Shown one piece after another: positions 1 to 6,420 of a stretch of DNA of 7,628 bases. Source of the DNA: RGIG8748 sp045539515 (GTDB lineage: Bacteria; Bacillota; Clostridia; UMGS1810); the NCBI GenBank assembly GCA_045539515.1, contig JAZQFN010000077.1, positions 1 to 7,628 of the forward strand. Direction: 5' to 3'. Every line of letters begins with the position of its first letter. Within the stretch, counting starts at the first letter, position 1. Under the pieces are notes generated by a model that saw only the letters and a program-made list of their open reading frames with translations, was not told where the DNA came from and did no database searches. The translations under genes and the position numbers were made by a program.

Positions 1-196
1 CGCCATCTATAAAAATCTGGCCCTTATCGGGGAAATAAATGCCCGCAATCATGTTCATAAGCGTGGTCTTTCCACTGCCGTTCTCACCGAGAATGGACAG
101 TATCTCTCCACGCTTGACCGTAAGATTTACGTCGTCGTTTGCAACGAGACTGCCAAAGGTCTTGGTTATTCCTCGAAGTTCAATAGCAACGCTCAA
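1..196 (-). CDS. ABC transporter ATP-binding protein, N-terminal part (nucleoside/BMP type)
   Basis: Only the first 65 residues are inside the window; the gene runs off the low-coordinate edge. The frame starts MSVAIELRGITKTFG, with a phenylalanine at residue 14 in the place of the A-loop aromatic that stacks on adenine. A Walker A motif, GENGSGKTT, lies at residues 37-45, followed by MNMIAGIYFPDKGQIFIDG, the usual run after Walker A. These features make it a cytoplasmic ATPase subunit of an ABC importer. The start is a TTG at 196-194, chosen because GGAGG (208-204) sits 7 bases before it and no ATG occurs between it and the in-frame stop at 247-245. It lies 69 bases after a BMP-family lipoprotein gene, so it should energise the same transporter; in the family the ATPase is a double-domain protein followed by two permeases, which would lie outside the window. 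Family assignment is firm; the nucleoside substrate is inferred from the neighbours. Confidence 0.93.
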   Translation of the reverse strand, partial: MSVAIELRGITKTFGSLVANDDVNLTVKRGEILSILGENGSGKTTLMNMIAGIYFPDKGQIFIDG

Positions 197-203
197 AATT
201 ATA

Positions 204-208
204 CCTCC
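204..208 (-). promoter_or_regulatory. Ribosome binding site deciding the TTG start of the ABC ATPase
   Basis: GGAGG on the minus strand, 7 bases before TTG at 196. No other start codon is available in that frame before the upstream stop, so this site fixes the start. Confidence 0.8.
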
Positions 209-222
209 GTAATAACAAGTGT

Positions 223-245
223 AGGCGAGGCAAAATGCCTCGCCT
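223..245 (-). other. Intercistronic stem-loop between lipoprotein and ATPase genes
   Basis: A perfect inverted repeat: arms AGGCGAGGCA and TGCCTCGCCT (10 pairs) around a 3-base loop. It starts 20 bases after the lipoprotein stop codon. No T-run follows on the minus strand (ACACTTGTTATTAC), so it is not a standard intrinsic terminator. In ABC operons a stable stem after the binding-protein gene commonly protects the upstream mRNA or partly stops readthrough, giving more binding protein than ATPase. That role here is inferred. Confidence 0.7.
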
Positions 246-265
246 TATATACTTGTAAAGATCAA

Positions 266-1471
266 TTAAAATGCGGTGTTAAGAAGGGTGATGCCGTCGA
301 TTTCAAGATCGAAGTAAGGAGCGCTGCGGAACTTGGATTCGTAGAATACGCCATCCTCAATAACCTCAGTGTCTGCCTCGTATGCAGCATCAGTATCAAC
401 GTCTGCCATGTAGGAAGTGAGAGCCTCACCCTTTACAGTAAAGGTGGAAGCATCGAATACGTTAACGGAACCGTCAAGGAGAGCCGCCTTAACTTCTTCA
501 ATCTTTTCTACGGTGCCTGCTGCTGCAGCCTGAGTGTTAACATCAGTGAGAACTACAGAGCCGGTGCCGATAGTACCGGTCCAGTCGTTAGCAACCTTTT
601 CACCCTTAACGAGAGTGTTTACAACATACTCGTAGTAGGGAGCCCAGTTGATTCTGGAAGATACGATAAAGGTGTTGGGGCAAGCTGCTACAGTAGAACC
701 GTTGTAAGAAACGTTGGGAATACCTGCTTCTTCACAAGCGGTAGGAGCACCCATGGAGTCAGCGTGCTGGGAGATAAGTACACAGTTGTTGCTTAAGAGC
801 TTTGTAGCAGCTTCTTTTTCAAGAGCTTCGTCGTACCAGCTTCCTGTAAACTGTACTTCCATAGTTACGCTGGGGCATACGGACTTAGCGCCAAGGTAGA
901 AGGAAGTGTAACCGGAAACAACTTCAGCATATGTGAAGGCACCTACATAACCCATCTTAGCCTGGTCTGCTGTAATCTTGCCGCTTTCTATCATTTCGTT
1001 AAGCTTCATACCTGCAGCGATACCTGCAAGATATCTGCCTTCGTAGATGGAAGCGAATGCATTGTGGAAGTTAGCAACCTTTTCTGTATGAGCGGTTGTA
1101 CCTGTAGCATGGCAGAATTCTACATCGGGGAATTCCTTAGCAGCCTTTAACATATAAGGCTCGTGACCGAAGCTGTTAGCAAATACCACATCACAACCTT
1201 GGTCTGCAAGGTCTGCTGCTGCTTCGTAACATTCGTTACCTTCGGGAATGTTTGTCTTGATGATAACCTGGTCAGCGCTGAGACCGAGTTCCTTAGTAGC
1301 TACGTCTACTGCATCAAGGAAGTTCTTGTCGTAGGTAGAGTTTTCATCGTGCAAGCAAATGAAACCAATCTTGAAATCGTCGCCTGCCGCGTCTTCGCTA
1401 CAGCCTGTAAATACAGCGATTGATGCTACAACCATTACTGCAACGAGGAGAAGTGAAAGAATCTTTTTCAT
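266..1471 (-). CDS. BMP-family ABC transporter substrate-binding lipoprotein (nucleoside type)
   Basis: 401 residues. Residues 1-23 are a signal peptide with two lysines, a hydrophobic stretch and FTGC, giving a lipidated cysteine at 24 (phenylalanine at -3 is a slightly unusual lipobox). The mature protein follows the BMP/PnrA two-lobe fold: first strand DFKIGFICL (32-40), CDVVFANSFGHEP (93-105), NFHNAFASIYEGRYLAGIAAG (134-154), KMGYVGAFTYAEVVSGY (172-188), FTGSWYDEALEKEAA (208-222), ISQHADSMG (233-241) and SRINWAPYY (272-280). The last 65 residues (VFDASTFTVKGEALTSYM onward) form an extension of the kind I recall from clostridial BMP proteins. The start ATG has AGGAGG (1484-1479) 7 bases upstream. 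Known members bind purine nucleosides, or in some cases other sugars, outside the membrane. The gene follows xpt by 59 bases and precedes an ABC ATPase gene, which favours purine nucleosides as substrate. Family assignment is secure; the ligand is inferred. Confidence 0.95.
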   Translation of the reverse strand: MKKILSLLLVAVMVVASIAVFTGCSEDAAGDDFKIGFICLHDENSTYDKNFLDAVDVATKELGLSADQVIIKTNIPEGNECYEAAADLADQGCDVVFANSFGHEPYMLKAAKEFPDVEFCHATGTTAHTEKVANFHNAFASIYEGRYLAGIAAGMKLNEMIESGKITADQAKMGYVGAFTYAEVVSGYTSFYLGAKSVCPSVTMEVQFTGSWYDEALEKEAATKLLSNNCVLISQHADSMGAPTACEEAGIPNVSYNGSTVAACPNTFIVSSRINWAPYYEYVVNTLVKGEKVANDWTGTIGTGSVVLTDVNTQAAAAGTVEKIEEVKAALLDGSVNVFDASTFTVKGEALTSYMADVDTDAAYEADTEVIEDGVFYESKFRSAPYFDLEIDGITLLNTAF

Positions 1472-1483
1472 TTTTTTACCTCC

Positions 1484-1495
1484 TGCCTTTTGGCA
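1484..1495 (-). other. Small hairpin abutting the lipoprotein ribosome binding site
   Basis: TGCC-AAAA-GGCA on the minus strand, 4 pairs, whose last base overlaps the start of the AGGAGG of the lipoprotein gene. It may keep the ribosome site exposed or be chance; the stem is short. Confidence 0.3.
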
Positions 1496-1504
1496 TAAAA
1501 TATT

Positions 1505-1525
1505 TATGTAAAGAAACTTTACATA
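1505..1525 (-). promoter_or_regulatory. Perfect palindrome between xpt and the lipoprotein gene (operator or mRNA hairpin)
   Basis: Arms TATGTAAAG and CTTTACATA, 9 pairs around a 3-base centre, starting 5 bases after the xpt stop codon. The following minus-strand sequence AATATTTTATG is AT-rich but not a proper T-run, so a terminator is doubtful. The symmetry and length would also fit a dimeric repressor site. I do not recognise the motif as that of a known regulator. Confidence 0.45.
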
Positions 1526-1530
1526 CTAAA

Positions 1531-2103
1531 TCATTTGCGGAACGTAAGGGAATTATCGGTCATATCTTCAACAATTGCAAGAGATTCAACCCTTATACCC
1601 TTTGCTCTTAACTCATCTCCGCCACCCTGAAAGCCCTTTTCGATGGCTATGGCACAACCTGCAAGAAGTGCACCGGACTGGTTTACAATATCCATAAGTC
1701 CGCCCAGCGCATTGCCCTTTGCAAGAAAATCGTCTATAAGGAGAACCTTGTCCCCTTTTCCGAGATACTCTTTGCTCACTATGGCATCGTATACATTTTT
1801 CCTTGTGAAGGACTCAACTCTGGAAGAAAAGAAATCGTCGGAAATGTTTCCGCTTTTGCTTTTTTTGGCAAATACAACAGGCACCTTCATATACTGCGCT
1901 GCCGCAAATGCTATGGGGATGCCCGATGTTTCTATGGTAAGGATTTTGTTAACTCCGGCATCTTTGTAGAGAGCGGCTATTTCCCTGCCCATCTCTAAAA
2001 GGAAGTCAACATCTATACAGTGGTTAAGAAAACAATCCACCTTAAGTATATCGCCGGGTAGTACCTTACCATCTTTTAATATTTTATCTTCAAGTGCTTT
2101 CAC
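1531..2103 (-). CDS. xpt: Xanthine phosphoribosyltransferase
   Basis: 190 residues from a GTG start, the normal length for Xpt. It converts xanthine plus PRPP to XMP in the cytoplasm, in purine salvage. The N-terminus MKALEDKILKDGKVLPGDILK aligns from memory with B. subtilis Xpt. Further family marks are VDCFLNHCIDV (22-32), TIETSGIPIAF (56-66), VPVVFAKKSKSGN (74-86), the PRPP-binding loop VLLIDDFLAKGNA (120-132) and IEKGFQGGGDEL (154-165). The frame stays open to an ATG at 2157, but that start lies in the spacer of the promoter and would add 18 residues absent from the family. The GTG at 2103 has GGGAGG (2119-2114) 10 bases upstream, a slightly long spacing. It is the first gene of a unit with the nucleoside-binding lipoprotein and its ATPase. 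The short leader leaves no room for a purine riboswitch. Confidence 0.95.
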   Translation of the reverse strand: MKALEDKILKDGKVLPGDILKVDCFLNHCIDVDFLLEMGREIAALYKDAGVNKILTIETSGIPIAFAAAQYMKVPVVFAKKSKSGNISDDFFSSRVESFTRKNVYDAIVSKEYLGKGDKVLLIDDFLAKGNALGGLMDIVNQSGALLAGCAIAIEKGFQGGGDELRAKGIRVESLAIVEDMTDNSLTFRK

Positions 2104-2145
2104 GAAGGATTTCCCTCCCAAAACAAATATTACAATTTTTACAAA

Positions 2146-2174
2146 ATTATAACACATTAATTACAAAAAGTCAA
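2146..2174 (-). promoter_or_regulatory. Sigma-A type promoter of the xpt-lipoprotein-ATPase unit
   Basis: -35 TTGACT at 2174-2169, exactly 17 bases of spacer, and -10 TATAAT at 2151-2146 on the minus strand. Transcription should begin near 2139, giving a leader of about 36 bases before the GTG start of xpt. The -10 is perfect and the -35 has five of six consensus bases, so strong basal activity is likely. No convincing PurR-type box is visible around it. Confidence 0.88.
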
Positions 2175-2358
2175 CAAATTACCCCTTAATACGACAAGGA
2201 TTTTTACAAATTTCAATGAAATATTTTGTTGTTTCATTACCTCCCGGCAGAATCTTCCCTTTTGTGCTTAAAACGCACTCTTTCGGTATGACGCCTCACC
2301 GCAGGTTCTTTGAAGCTTTTGGCTTTTTGCAACATTTGACTCTCACATTTACACACCG
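2158..2358. other. Intergenic gap between phosphodiesterase gene and xpt: promoter plus an unexplained GC-richer hairpin patch
   Basis: Beyond the xpt promoter, this gap holds a patch (about 2245-2330) that is richer in GC than its surroundings and forms two short neighbouring hairpins on either strand: CGG-TGA-GGCG-TCA with a 2-base bulge then CCG (2301-2284 on minus), and GTGC/GCAC around 7 bases (2278-2264). No protein-coding frame of note crosses it, and I could not match it to any riboswitch, 6S, SRP, tmRNA or RNase P motif. No T-run terminator follows the phosphodiesterase gene. Confidence 0.3.
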
Positions 2359-3180
2359 TCAATTATGTATGTTTTTTCTGTTCTGCAAATAATTTTTAAG
2401 CATTATGCACCAGTCTGTCTGAATGATATCAAATTTTTTATCTGCAAACCAACCCCAACCATAATCAGGATTCCCCGCCAAAGCAACATCGTCAGTGTGG
2501 CCGGCAGAAATAACTGCCTTTTCGTTGTAAACAATTGCGTTTCCAAATATAACCAAGCCCTGTTTATGCAGTTTTTCAATATAACTATCCGATACAATTT
2601 CATCCTGCTCTGAAGAAAAAATTGCTTCAATGCCTACATAGTTTAAACCGCTCTCAAATATGTAGTCCGAAATGTTATCCTGATGTTGTACTAACGGCAT
2701 AAAGGCAAAATCCGGAGCATATTTTTTTACAGTGTCGATATATTCTGTTTTGGCAGGTGTTTTAACAATAACCTGTTTTTCAACTCCAAGACTTCTTATT
2801 GTGTGGGTAATTTCCTCGATATTTTCCCAATATTTATCTACATTGATATACGCTTTATCCTTCAAAAACTCCAAAATTTCCTCTAATGTAGATATATGGT
2901 AACTTGTGGGCACATTATCCTGATTCACAAAACATATTTTTTCAATTTCGTCAGCAGACAATTCTTTTAAGGAACAGTCTATATTAAGGTGCGCTTTTTC
3001 CATACCCGGATGAAATACAAACAGTTTTCCGTCACGGCTTTTGGAAACATCCAATTCAATGATATCTGCACCCTGCATCAGCGGAATATTAAAAGCTTCT
3101 TTTGTGTTACATGGTATATTTGCGCCGGAAACACCTCTGTGGGCAGCAATTAATGGTGTTTTTGAATTATGTTTTATCAT
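2359..3180 (-). CDS. Glycerophosphodiester phosphodiesterase family protein
   Basis: 273 residues from the ATG at 3180. GDPD enzymes are metal-dependent TIM-barrel proteins that cleave glycerophosphodiesters to sn-glycerol 3-phosphate and an alcohol. The family's catalytic pattern is visible: AAHRG (catalytic His14, Arg15), CNTKEAF in the place of the usual ENT-AF, IELDV with metal ligands Glu42 and Asp44, and FHPG with the second catalytic His57. Here Pro-Gly replaces the common aspartate after that histidine, as in a clostridial subgroup I recall. YINVDKYW (111-118) and IIQTDW (252-257) also fit. There is no signal peptide, so it is probably cytoplasmic. The frame extends to an ATG at 3234, but only the ATG at 3180 has a Shine-Dalgarno site (GGAG, 3192-3189, 8 bases away). 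It follows a DMT permease gene by 85 bases and may act on what that permease imports. The fold is near certain; the substrate is open. Confidence 0.9.
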   Translation of the reverse strand: MIKHNSKTPLIAAHRGVSGANIPCNTKEAFNIPLMQGADIIELDVSKSRDGKLFVFHPGMEKAHLNIDCSLKELSADEIEKICFVNQDNVPTSYHISTLEEILEFLKDKAYINVDKYWENIEEITHTIRSLGVEKQVIVKTPAKTEYIDTVKKYAPDFAFMPLVQHQDNISDYIFESGLNYVGIEAIFSSEQDEIVSDSYIEKLHKQGLVIFGNAIVYNEKAVISAGHTDDVALAGNPDYGWGWFADKKFDIIQTDWCIMLKNYLQNRKNIHN

Positions 3181-3188
3181 TAAAATAT

Positions 3189-3192
3189 CTCC
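3189..3192 (-). promoter_or_regulatory. Ribosome binding site favouring the inner start of the phosphodiesterase
   Basis: GGAG on the minus strand, 8 bases before ATG 3180. The longer alternative start at 3234 is preceded by AAAAGATAAT, which has no usable site. The extra 18 residues of the longer form carry no family motif. Confidence 0.65.
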
Positions 3193-3265
3193 AATACATT
3201 TTTGTAATTTTATAAACTCTGATGAATTAACCATATTATCTTTTCAAGTCAGGTACATATTTTTC

Positions 3266-4147
3266 TTACAAATTCATTAAAACAATTGCTCCCAGTGCAA
3301 TGGTTATTCCTATAATGCACTTAGGTGTTATTTTTTCTTTGAAAAAGATGGCAGCCATTATGGCTGACAATACTATTGACGCTCCCGAAGTCAGCGGATA
3401 CAGAACTGCAGAGGAAACAGATTTTGCCGCCATTGTTTTGAAATAGGAATGTGCAAAAAGGCACACAGCCATAATGCATATTACCAAAAATACCTTAAGG
3501 GATTTACCGTCATTTGGCGCTTTTTCCTTCTTAGATGCAATGGCAAAGGAAATTAAAAGAACAAAGGCAGCAAACAGATAGGTATAAAAATTGAATATAC
3601 CCACACTTCCTGTTGGCTTAGAGTATATGTACCATTTTTGTGAAAAATCCGCAAGTCCGTTAAAAATACCGCAAACCACAAGCAACAAAAAGGATGCAAA
3701 GGAGAACCCACCCTTAATATTTGAGCTGTATGAACACATAATGTAAGATGCAATTACAAGCAATGCAAAACTTATGAGTTGATTTGCTGAAACTGTTTCG
3801 TTGAAAAACAGTTTGCATAACCCTATTGTAAGTCCGCCGCCAAGCATGAGGAACACATCTACCATAACATAGGCTCCCCTGCGCACACAGAAAATCCATG
3901 AAACTACAAACATGGCAGTTGATATTCCGGAAACGGCTGATATCAGAAATGTTATGGCATCTATCTTAAATGCCGGAAATCCATTTGAGATTACAGTTAA
4001 AAATCCAACTGCAATGCATACGAGCATTCTGAGAAAATTCATATAAAAGGTTCCTTTTATACTTGAAACCAAACCACTGATTTTTTTACCGCAAAAGCCT
4101 TTGGTAAGACCTGACGCTAAAGCAAGTGTTATAAATATGTACCCCAT
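3266..4147 (-). CDS. DMT-superfamily (EamA-like) permease
   Basis: 293 residues, almost wholly hydrophobic, with about ten predicted membrane helices in two similar halves of five, the layout of drug/metabolite transporter superfamily carriers. Marks of the second half include YPLTSGASIVLSAIMAAIFFKEKIT (about 246-270) and a final helix IIGITIALGAIVLMNL; the YPL-x-x-G and FFKEK features recur in DMT proteins, where a helix is followed by a charged turn. The start has AAAGGAGGAG upstream with 8-10 bases of spacing and directly follows two tandem stop codons of a decayed upstream frame. The phosphodiesterase gene lies downstream on the same strand with no terminator between, so the two are probably co-transcribed. 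The substrate cannot be read from sequence: a phosphodiester or its product is a guess from the neighbour, and other small metabolites are equally possible. Confidence 0.85.
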   Translation of the reverse strand: MGYIFITLALASGLTKGFCGKKISGLVSSIKGTFYMNFLRMLVCIAVGFLTVISNGFPAFKIDAITFLISAVSGISTAMFVVSWIFCVRRGAYVMVDVFLMLGGGLTIGLCKLFFNETVSANQLISFALLVIASYIMCSYSSNIKGGFSFASFLLLVVCGIFNGLADFSQKWYIYSKPTGSVGIFNFYTYLFAAFVLLISFAIASKKEKAPNDGKSLKVFLVICIMAVCLFAHSYFKTMAAKSVSSAVLYPLTSGASIVLSAIMAAIFFKEKITPKCIIGITIALGAIVLMNL

Positions 4148-4150
4148 TTA

Positions 4151-4308
4151 TTACTCTCCTCCTTTGTAGCCGTGATTAAAACAGGCAACTATCCGACCAC
4201 CAAAACCCGTTGCAGTTTTATAGTTATCTGCGGTGTAGTCGTATATTTCGATGACGTATTTGTTTTCTTTTGTTGTGTACACAAATATACAGTATCATCT
4301 GCAAACAT
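4151..4308 (-). pseudogene. Remnant of a small gene, probably frameshifted, just upstream of the permease
   Basis: Minus-strand frame from GTG 4282 to the stop at 4153-4151 reads MYTTKENKYVIEIYDY then TADNYKTATGFGGRIVACF, ending NHGYKGGE (43 residues, two tandem TAA). Its alternating polar-hydrophobic strands look like real protein, and its base composition is richer in GC than the flanking spacer. The GTG has no ribosome site. One frame over, ATG 4308 opens MFADDTVY, and joining that to the GTG frame near 4285-4282 by a 1-2 base shift gives ADDTVYVYTTKENKYVIEI, a plausible continuous stretch. The simplest reading is the decayed 3' end of a former gene. Its last codons (AAA GGA GGA GAG) now serve as the permease ribosome site. 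I do not recognise the family. A short, translationally coupled peptide is the alternative. Confidence 0.45.
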
Positions 4309-4383
4309 TTTTAAAAAGCATTAAGTTTTAAAACCGATATAAAACCAAAAACGTTTCATTTGCGAACTATGTTATTTAATATA

Positions 4384-5025
4384 CTATTTAAGAAAATCCA
4401 CACTTTTCTTATCAGTCATTACTATCATTTTCATACTATCTTCAATAACTATATCGGGACTTGCAAAAACCGCATCATTGCCGGTTTTAAAAGCAATTAT
4501 ATTTATGTTATATTTTTTTCTTAAATCAAGTTCTCTCAATGTTTTACCTATCCATTCAGCTTTTATATCCATTTCCAGAATTGAAATGTTATCAGTTATA
4601 TCAGCAATATCTATAAATCCGGAACTAAGGAGATTTTTTGCAAGTCGTATTCCCGACTCGATTTCAGGCAAAATAACCTCGTCTGCTCCGATTTTTTTCA
4701 TAACCCTGCACTGTGATTCATCAGAGCACTTTACAATAACTTTTTTAACATTAGCTTCTTTGCAAAGCATAGTTGCCATAATACTTGCTTCAAAGCTTTT
4801 TGCCATCGAAATAACAACAACATCTATATCCGATATACCAAGTTGTTCTATCACTCCCGGTTCAGTTATATCTGCACATTTGCAAATGGGGATTTCGCCA
4901 ACCAGCTCCTCCACAATTCTTCTGTCCTGGTCTACCGCCAAAACCTCTGCTCCATTATTTAACAGCTCTTTTACTACTGCTTTTCCATATCTGCCAAGTC
5001 CAAAAACCGCATAACTTTTACTCAT
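4384..5025 (-). CDS. ktrA: Potassium uptake regulatory subunit (RCK/TrkA domain)
   Basis: 213 residues, close to the size of B. subtilis KtrA. KtrA forms a cytoplasmic octameric ring that binds ATP/ADP or NAD(H) and gates the membrane subunit KtrB. The N-terminal Rossmann (RCK_N) domain starts with YAVFGLGRYG, carrying the GxGxxG motif at 9-14, and has the acidic residue after strand 2 (Asp32 in LAVDQD) that binds the nucleotide ribose. CADITEP (50-56), DVVVISM (68-74) and VIVKC (96-100) are the later strands. The RCK_C domain occupies about 141-213 (SILEMDIKAEWIGKTLRELDL onward), the part that binds cyclic di-AMP in characterised KtrA proteins. AGGGGG overlaps the ktrB stop codon and lies 7 bases before the ATG, so the two genes are translationally coupled with a 12-base gap. 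No clear terminator follows. Confidence 0.93.
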   Translation of the reverse strand: MSKSYAVFGLGRYGKAVVKELLNNGAEVLAVDQDRRIVEELVGEIPICKCADITEPGVIEQLGISDIDVVVISMAKSFEASIMATMLCKEANVKKVIVKCSDESQCRVMKKIGADEVILPEIESGIRLAKNLLSSGFIDIADITDNISILEMDIKAEWIGKTLRELDLRKKYNINIIAFKTGNDAVFASPDIVIEDSMKMIVMTDKKSVDFLK

Positions 5026-5037
5026 ATATAATCCCCC

Positions 5038-6387
5038 TTATCCTACACTTATTTCTTCAACAGGATTTTCAATCAAATTTTCTTTGCTTTTATTTACACC
5101 AAATGCAAAAGCCAGAGAAATAGGCCCTACTCTTCCGAGATACATAGTTAATGTGATAATAATTTTACCCATTGTGTTTAAACTGCTTGTATAACTCCTG
5201 CTCAATCCAACTGTTGCAGTAGCGCTTACCGTTTCATACAATATATCAATAAATTCTCCGCCATTAAAAATTATAAGTAAAATCGTCGAACCTATAACAG
5301 TCAATAACGAAACAGCAAAGACAGCAACAGAACGTTTAAGAATTTCTGTTGAAATTTGCCTGTTAAACACATCAACCGTTCTTTTGTTTTTTACAACTGA
5401 AAATGTACTTACAAGCAAAACAAAAAAGGTAACCGTCTTTATTCCTCCGGCTGTTCCTGCAGGAGAGCCGCCAATAAACATAAGAAGAATTGATATAAAT
5501 GCAGATGCATCTGTAATAGATTCCTGAGCTATTGATGCAAAGCCTGCAGTTCTTAAGGTAACCGATTGAAACAAGGCTACCATAATCTTTTCACCAAATG
5601 TATATCCACCCAAAGTATCCGGATTGTTATATTCAAAAATAAGGAAAAAAACTGTGCCGAACAATATTAAAAATCCCGTAACCGAAAGTGCAATTTTGCT
5701 GTGCAACGATAAAAATTTTAACCCTCTGCGTTTTTTGTTTTCTCTCAACCCAATCAAATCAAATATTACAACAAACCCTATACCACCCAAAATGATAAGC
5801 ATAATGGTTGTTATATTAATTATAGGGTTAAGGGCATATTCGCACAAGCTGTTTTCTGAAATTATATCTATACCCGCATTGCAAAAAGCAGATACGGAAG
5901 TAAAAACCGACACCCATATTCCCTTAATACCAAGCTTGGGAACAAAAACTGTCATATACAATAATGCCCCTGCCAGTTCTATTATAAAGGTAAATAATAT
6001 TACTTTTTTTACAAACTTAACTATCCCTCCGATAGAGTTCAAATTAAATGAATCGCTGATTATAATTTTGTTATTTATATTAATTCTGCGATGCAAAATC
6101 ATCATCATACCGGCAATAACTGTTATAACGCCCAAACCGCCAATTTGGATGAGGAGCAATATTACAATCTGTCCAAAAATGCTCCATGTTGATATGGTCG
6201 GCACGGTTACAAGGCCTGTAACACAAGTAGCTGTTGTGGCGGTAAAAAGTGCGTCAACATAAGGTACGCCTTTTCCGTTTGCCGAACTTACAGGCAAACT
6301 CAAAAGAATACTGCCTATTATAATTACCAATAAAAAAGCAAACAAAACTATTTGTATTGATGACAATTTTTTTATTATTCTTCGCAT
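5038..6387 (-). CDS. ktrB: Potassium uptake membrane subunit (TrkH/KtrB family)
   Basis: 449 residues from the ATG at 6387, the usual KtrB length. It is the ion-conducting membrane subunit, built from four M1-P-M2 repeats. All four selectivity-filter segments, each with its essential glycine, are visible: TATCVTGLV (52-60), SAFCNAGID (166-174), SVTLRTAGF (275-283) and SATATVGLS (388-396). The flexible intramembrane gate loop GGSPAGTAGGIKT (306-318) and the conserved arginine in YLGRVGP (419) of the last helix are intact. The frame remains open to a TTG at 6507, but that start lies inside the preceding gene, crosses a direct repeat and has no ribosome site, whereas ATG 6387 has AAAGGA (6402-6397) 9 bases away and the family-like N-terminus MRRIIKKLSSIQIVL. 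It is followed by ktrA, forming a complete KtrAB system for potassium uptake and osmotic adaptation. Confidence 0.94.
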   Translation of the reverse strand: MRRIIKKLSSIQIVLFAFLLVIIIGSILLSLPVSSANGKGVPYVDALFTATTATCVTGLVTVPTISTWSIFGQIVILLLIQIGGLGVITVIAGMMMILHRRININNKIIISDSFNLNSIGGIVKFVKKVILFTFIIELAGALLYMTVFVPKLGIKGIWVSVFTSVSAFCNAGIDIISENSLCEYALNPIINITTIMLIILGGIGFVVIFDLIGLRENKKRRGLKFLSLHSKIALSVTGFLILFGTVFFLIFEYNNPDTLGGYTFGEKIMVALFQSVTLRTAGFASIAQESITDASAFISILLMFIGGSPAGTAGGIKTVTFFVLLVSTFSVVKNKRTVDVFNRQISTEILKRSVAVFAVSLLTVIGSTILLIIFNGGEFIDILYETVSATATVGLSRSYTSSLNTMGKIIITLTMYLGRVGPISLAFAFGVNKSKENLIENPVEEISVG

Positions 6388-6420
6388 TTCACTAATTCCT
6401 TTCGCAAAATCCGACAAAGT

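Noticed and set aside
2157..2237. 26-codon minus-strand frame starting ATG at 2237 (MKQQNISLKFVKILVVLRGN and 6 more residues), preceded by GGGAGG.
   Set aside because: The GGGAGG is only 2 bases from the ATG, too close to work, and the frame runs through the xpt promoter. Nothing in the peptide is recognisable.
2162..2333. Long-range pairing of GTTGCAAAAAG with CTTTTTGTAAT as the closing stem of a 6S-like RNA.
   Set aside because: Eleven pairs with two G-U in AT-rich sequence are expected by chance, one arm lies in the xpt promoter, and no 6S signature is present.
2158..2358. Purine riboswitch, M-box (GGTGAGGC match), cobalamin or TPP riboswitch in the gap before xpt.
   Set aside because: Only isolated short matches occur; the rest of each consensus is missing, and the patch lies upstream of the xpt promoter.
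4309..4383. Intrinsic terminator after ktrA.
   Set aside because: The stretch is AT-rich with T-runs, but no stem of useful stability precedes them.
4478..5014. Plus-strand open frame (178 codons) opposite ktrA.
   Set aside because: Antisense shadow of a gene with intact RCK motifs; no family features.
5624..6262. Long plus-strand open frame (212 codons) opposite ktrB.
   Set aside because: It mirrors a clearly conserved membrane protein gene, has no recognisable motif, and its residues reflect the complement of hydrophobic codons.
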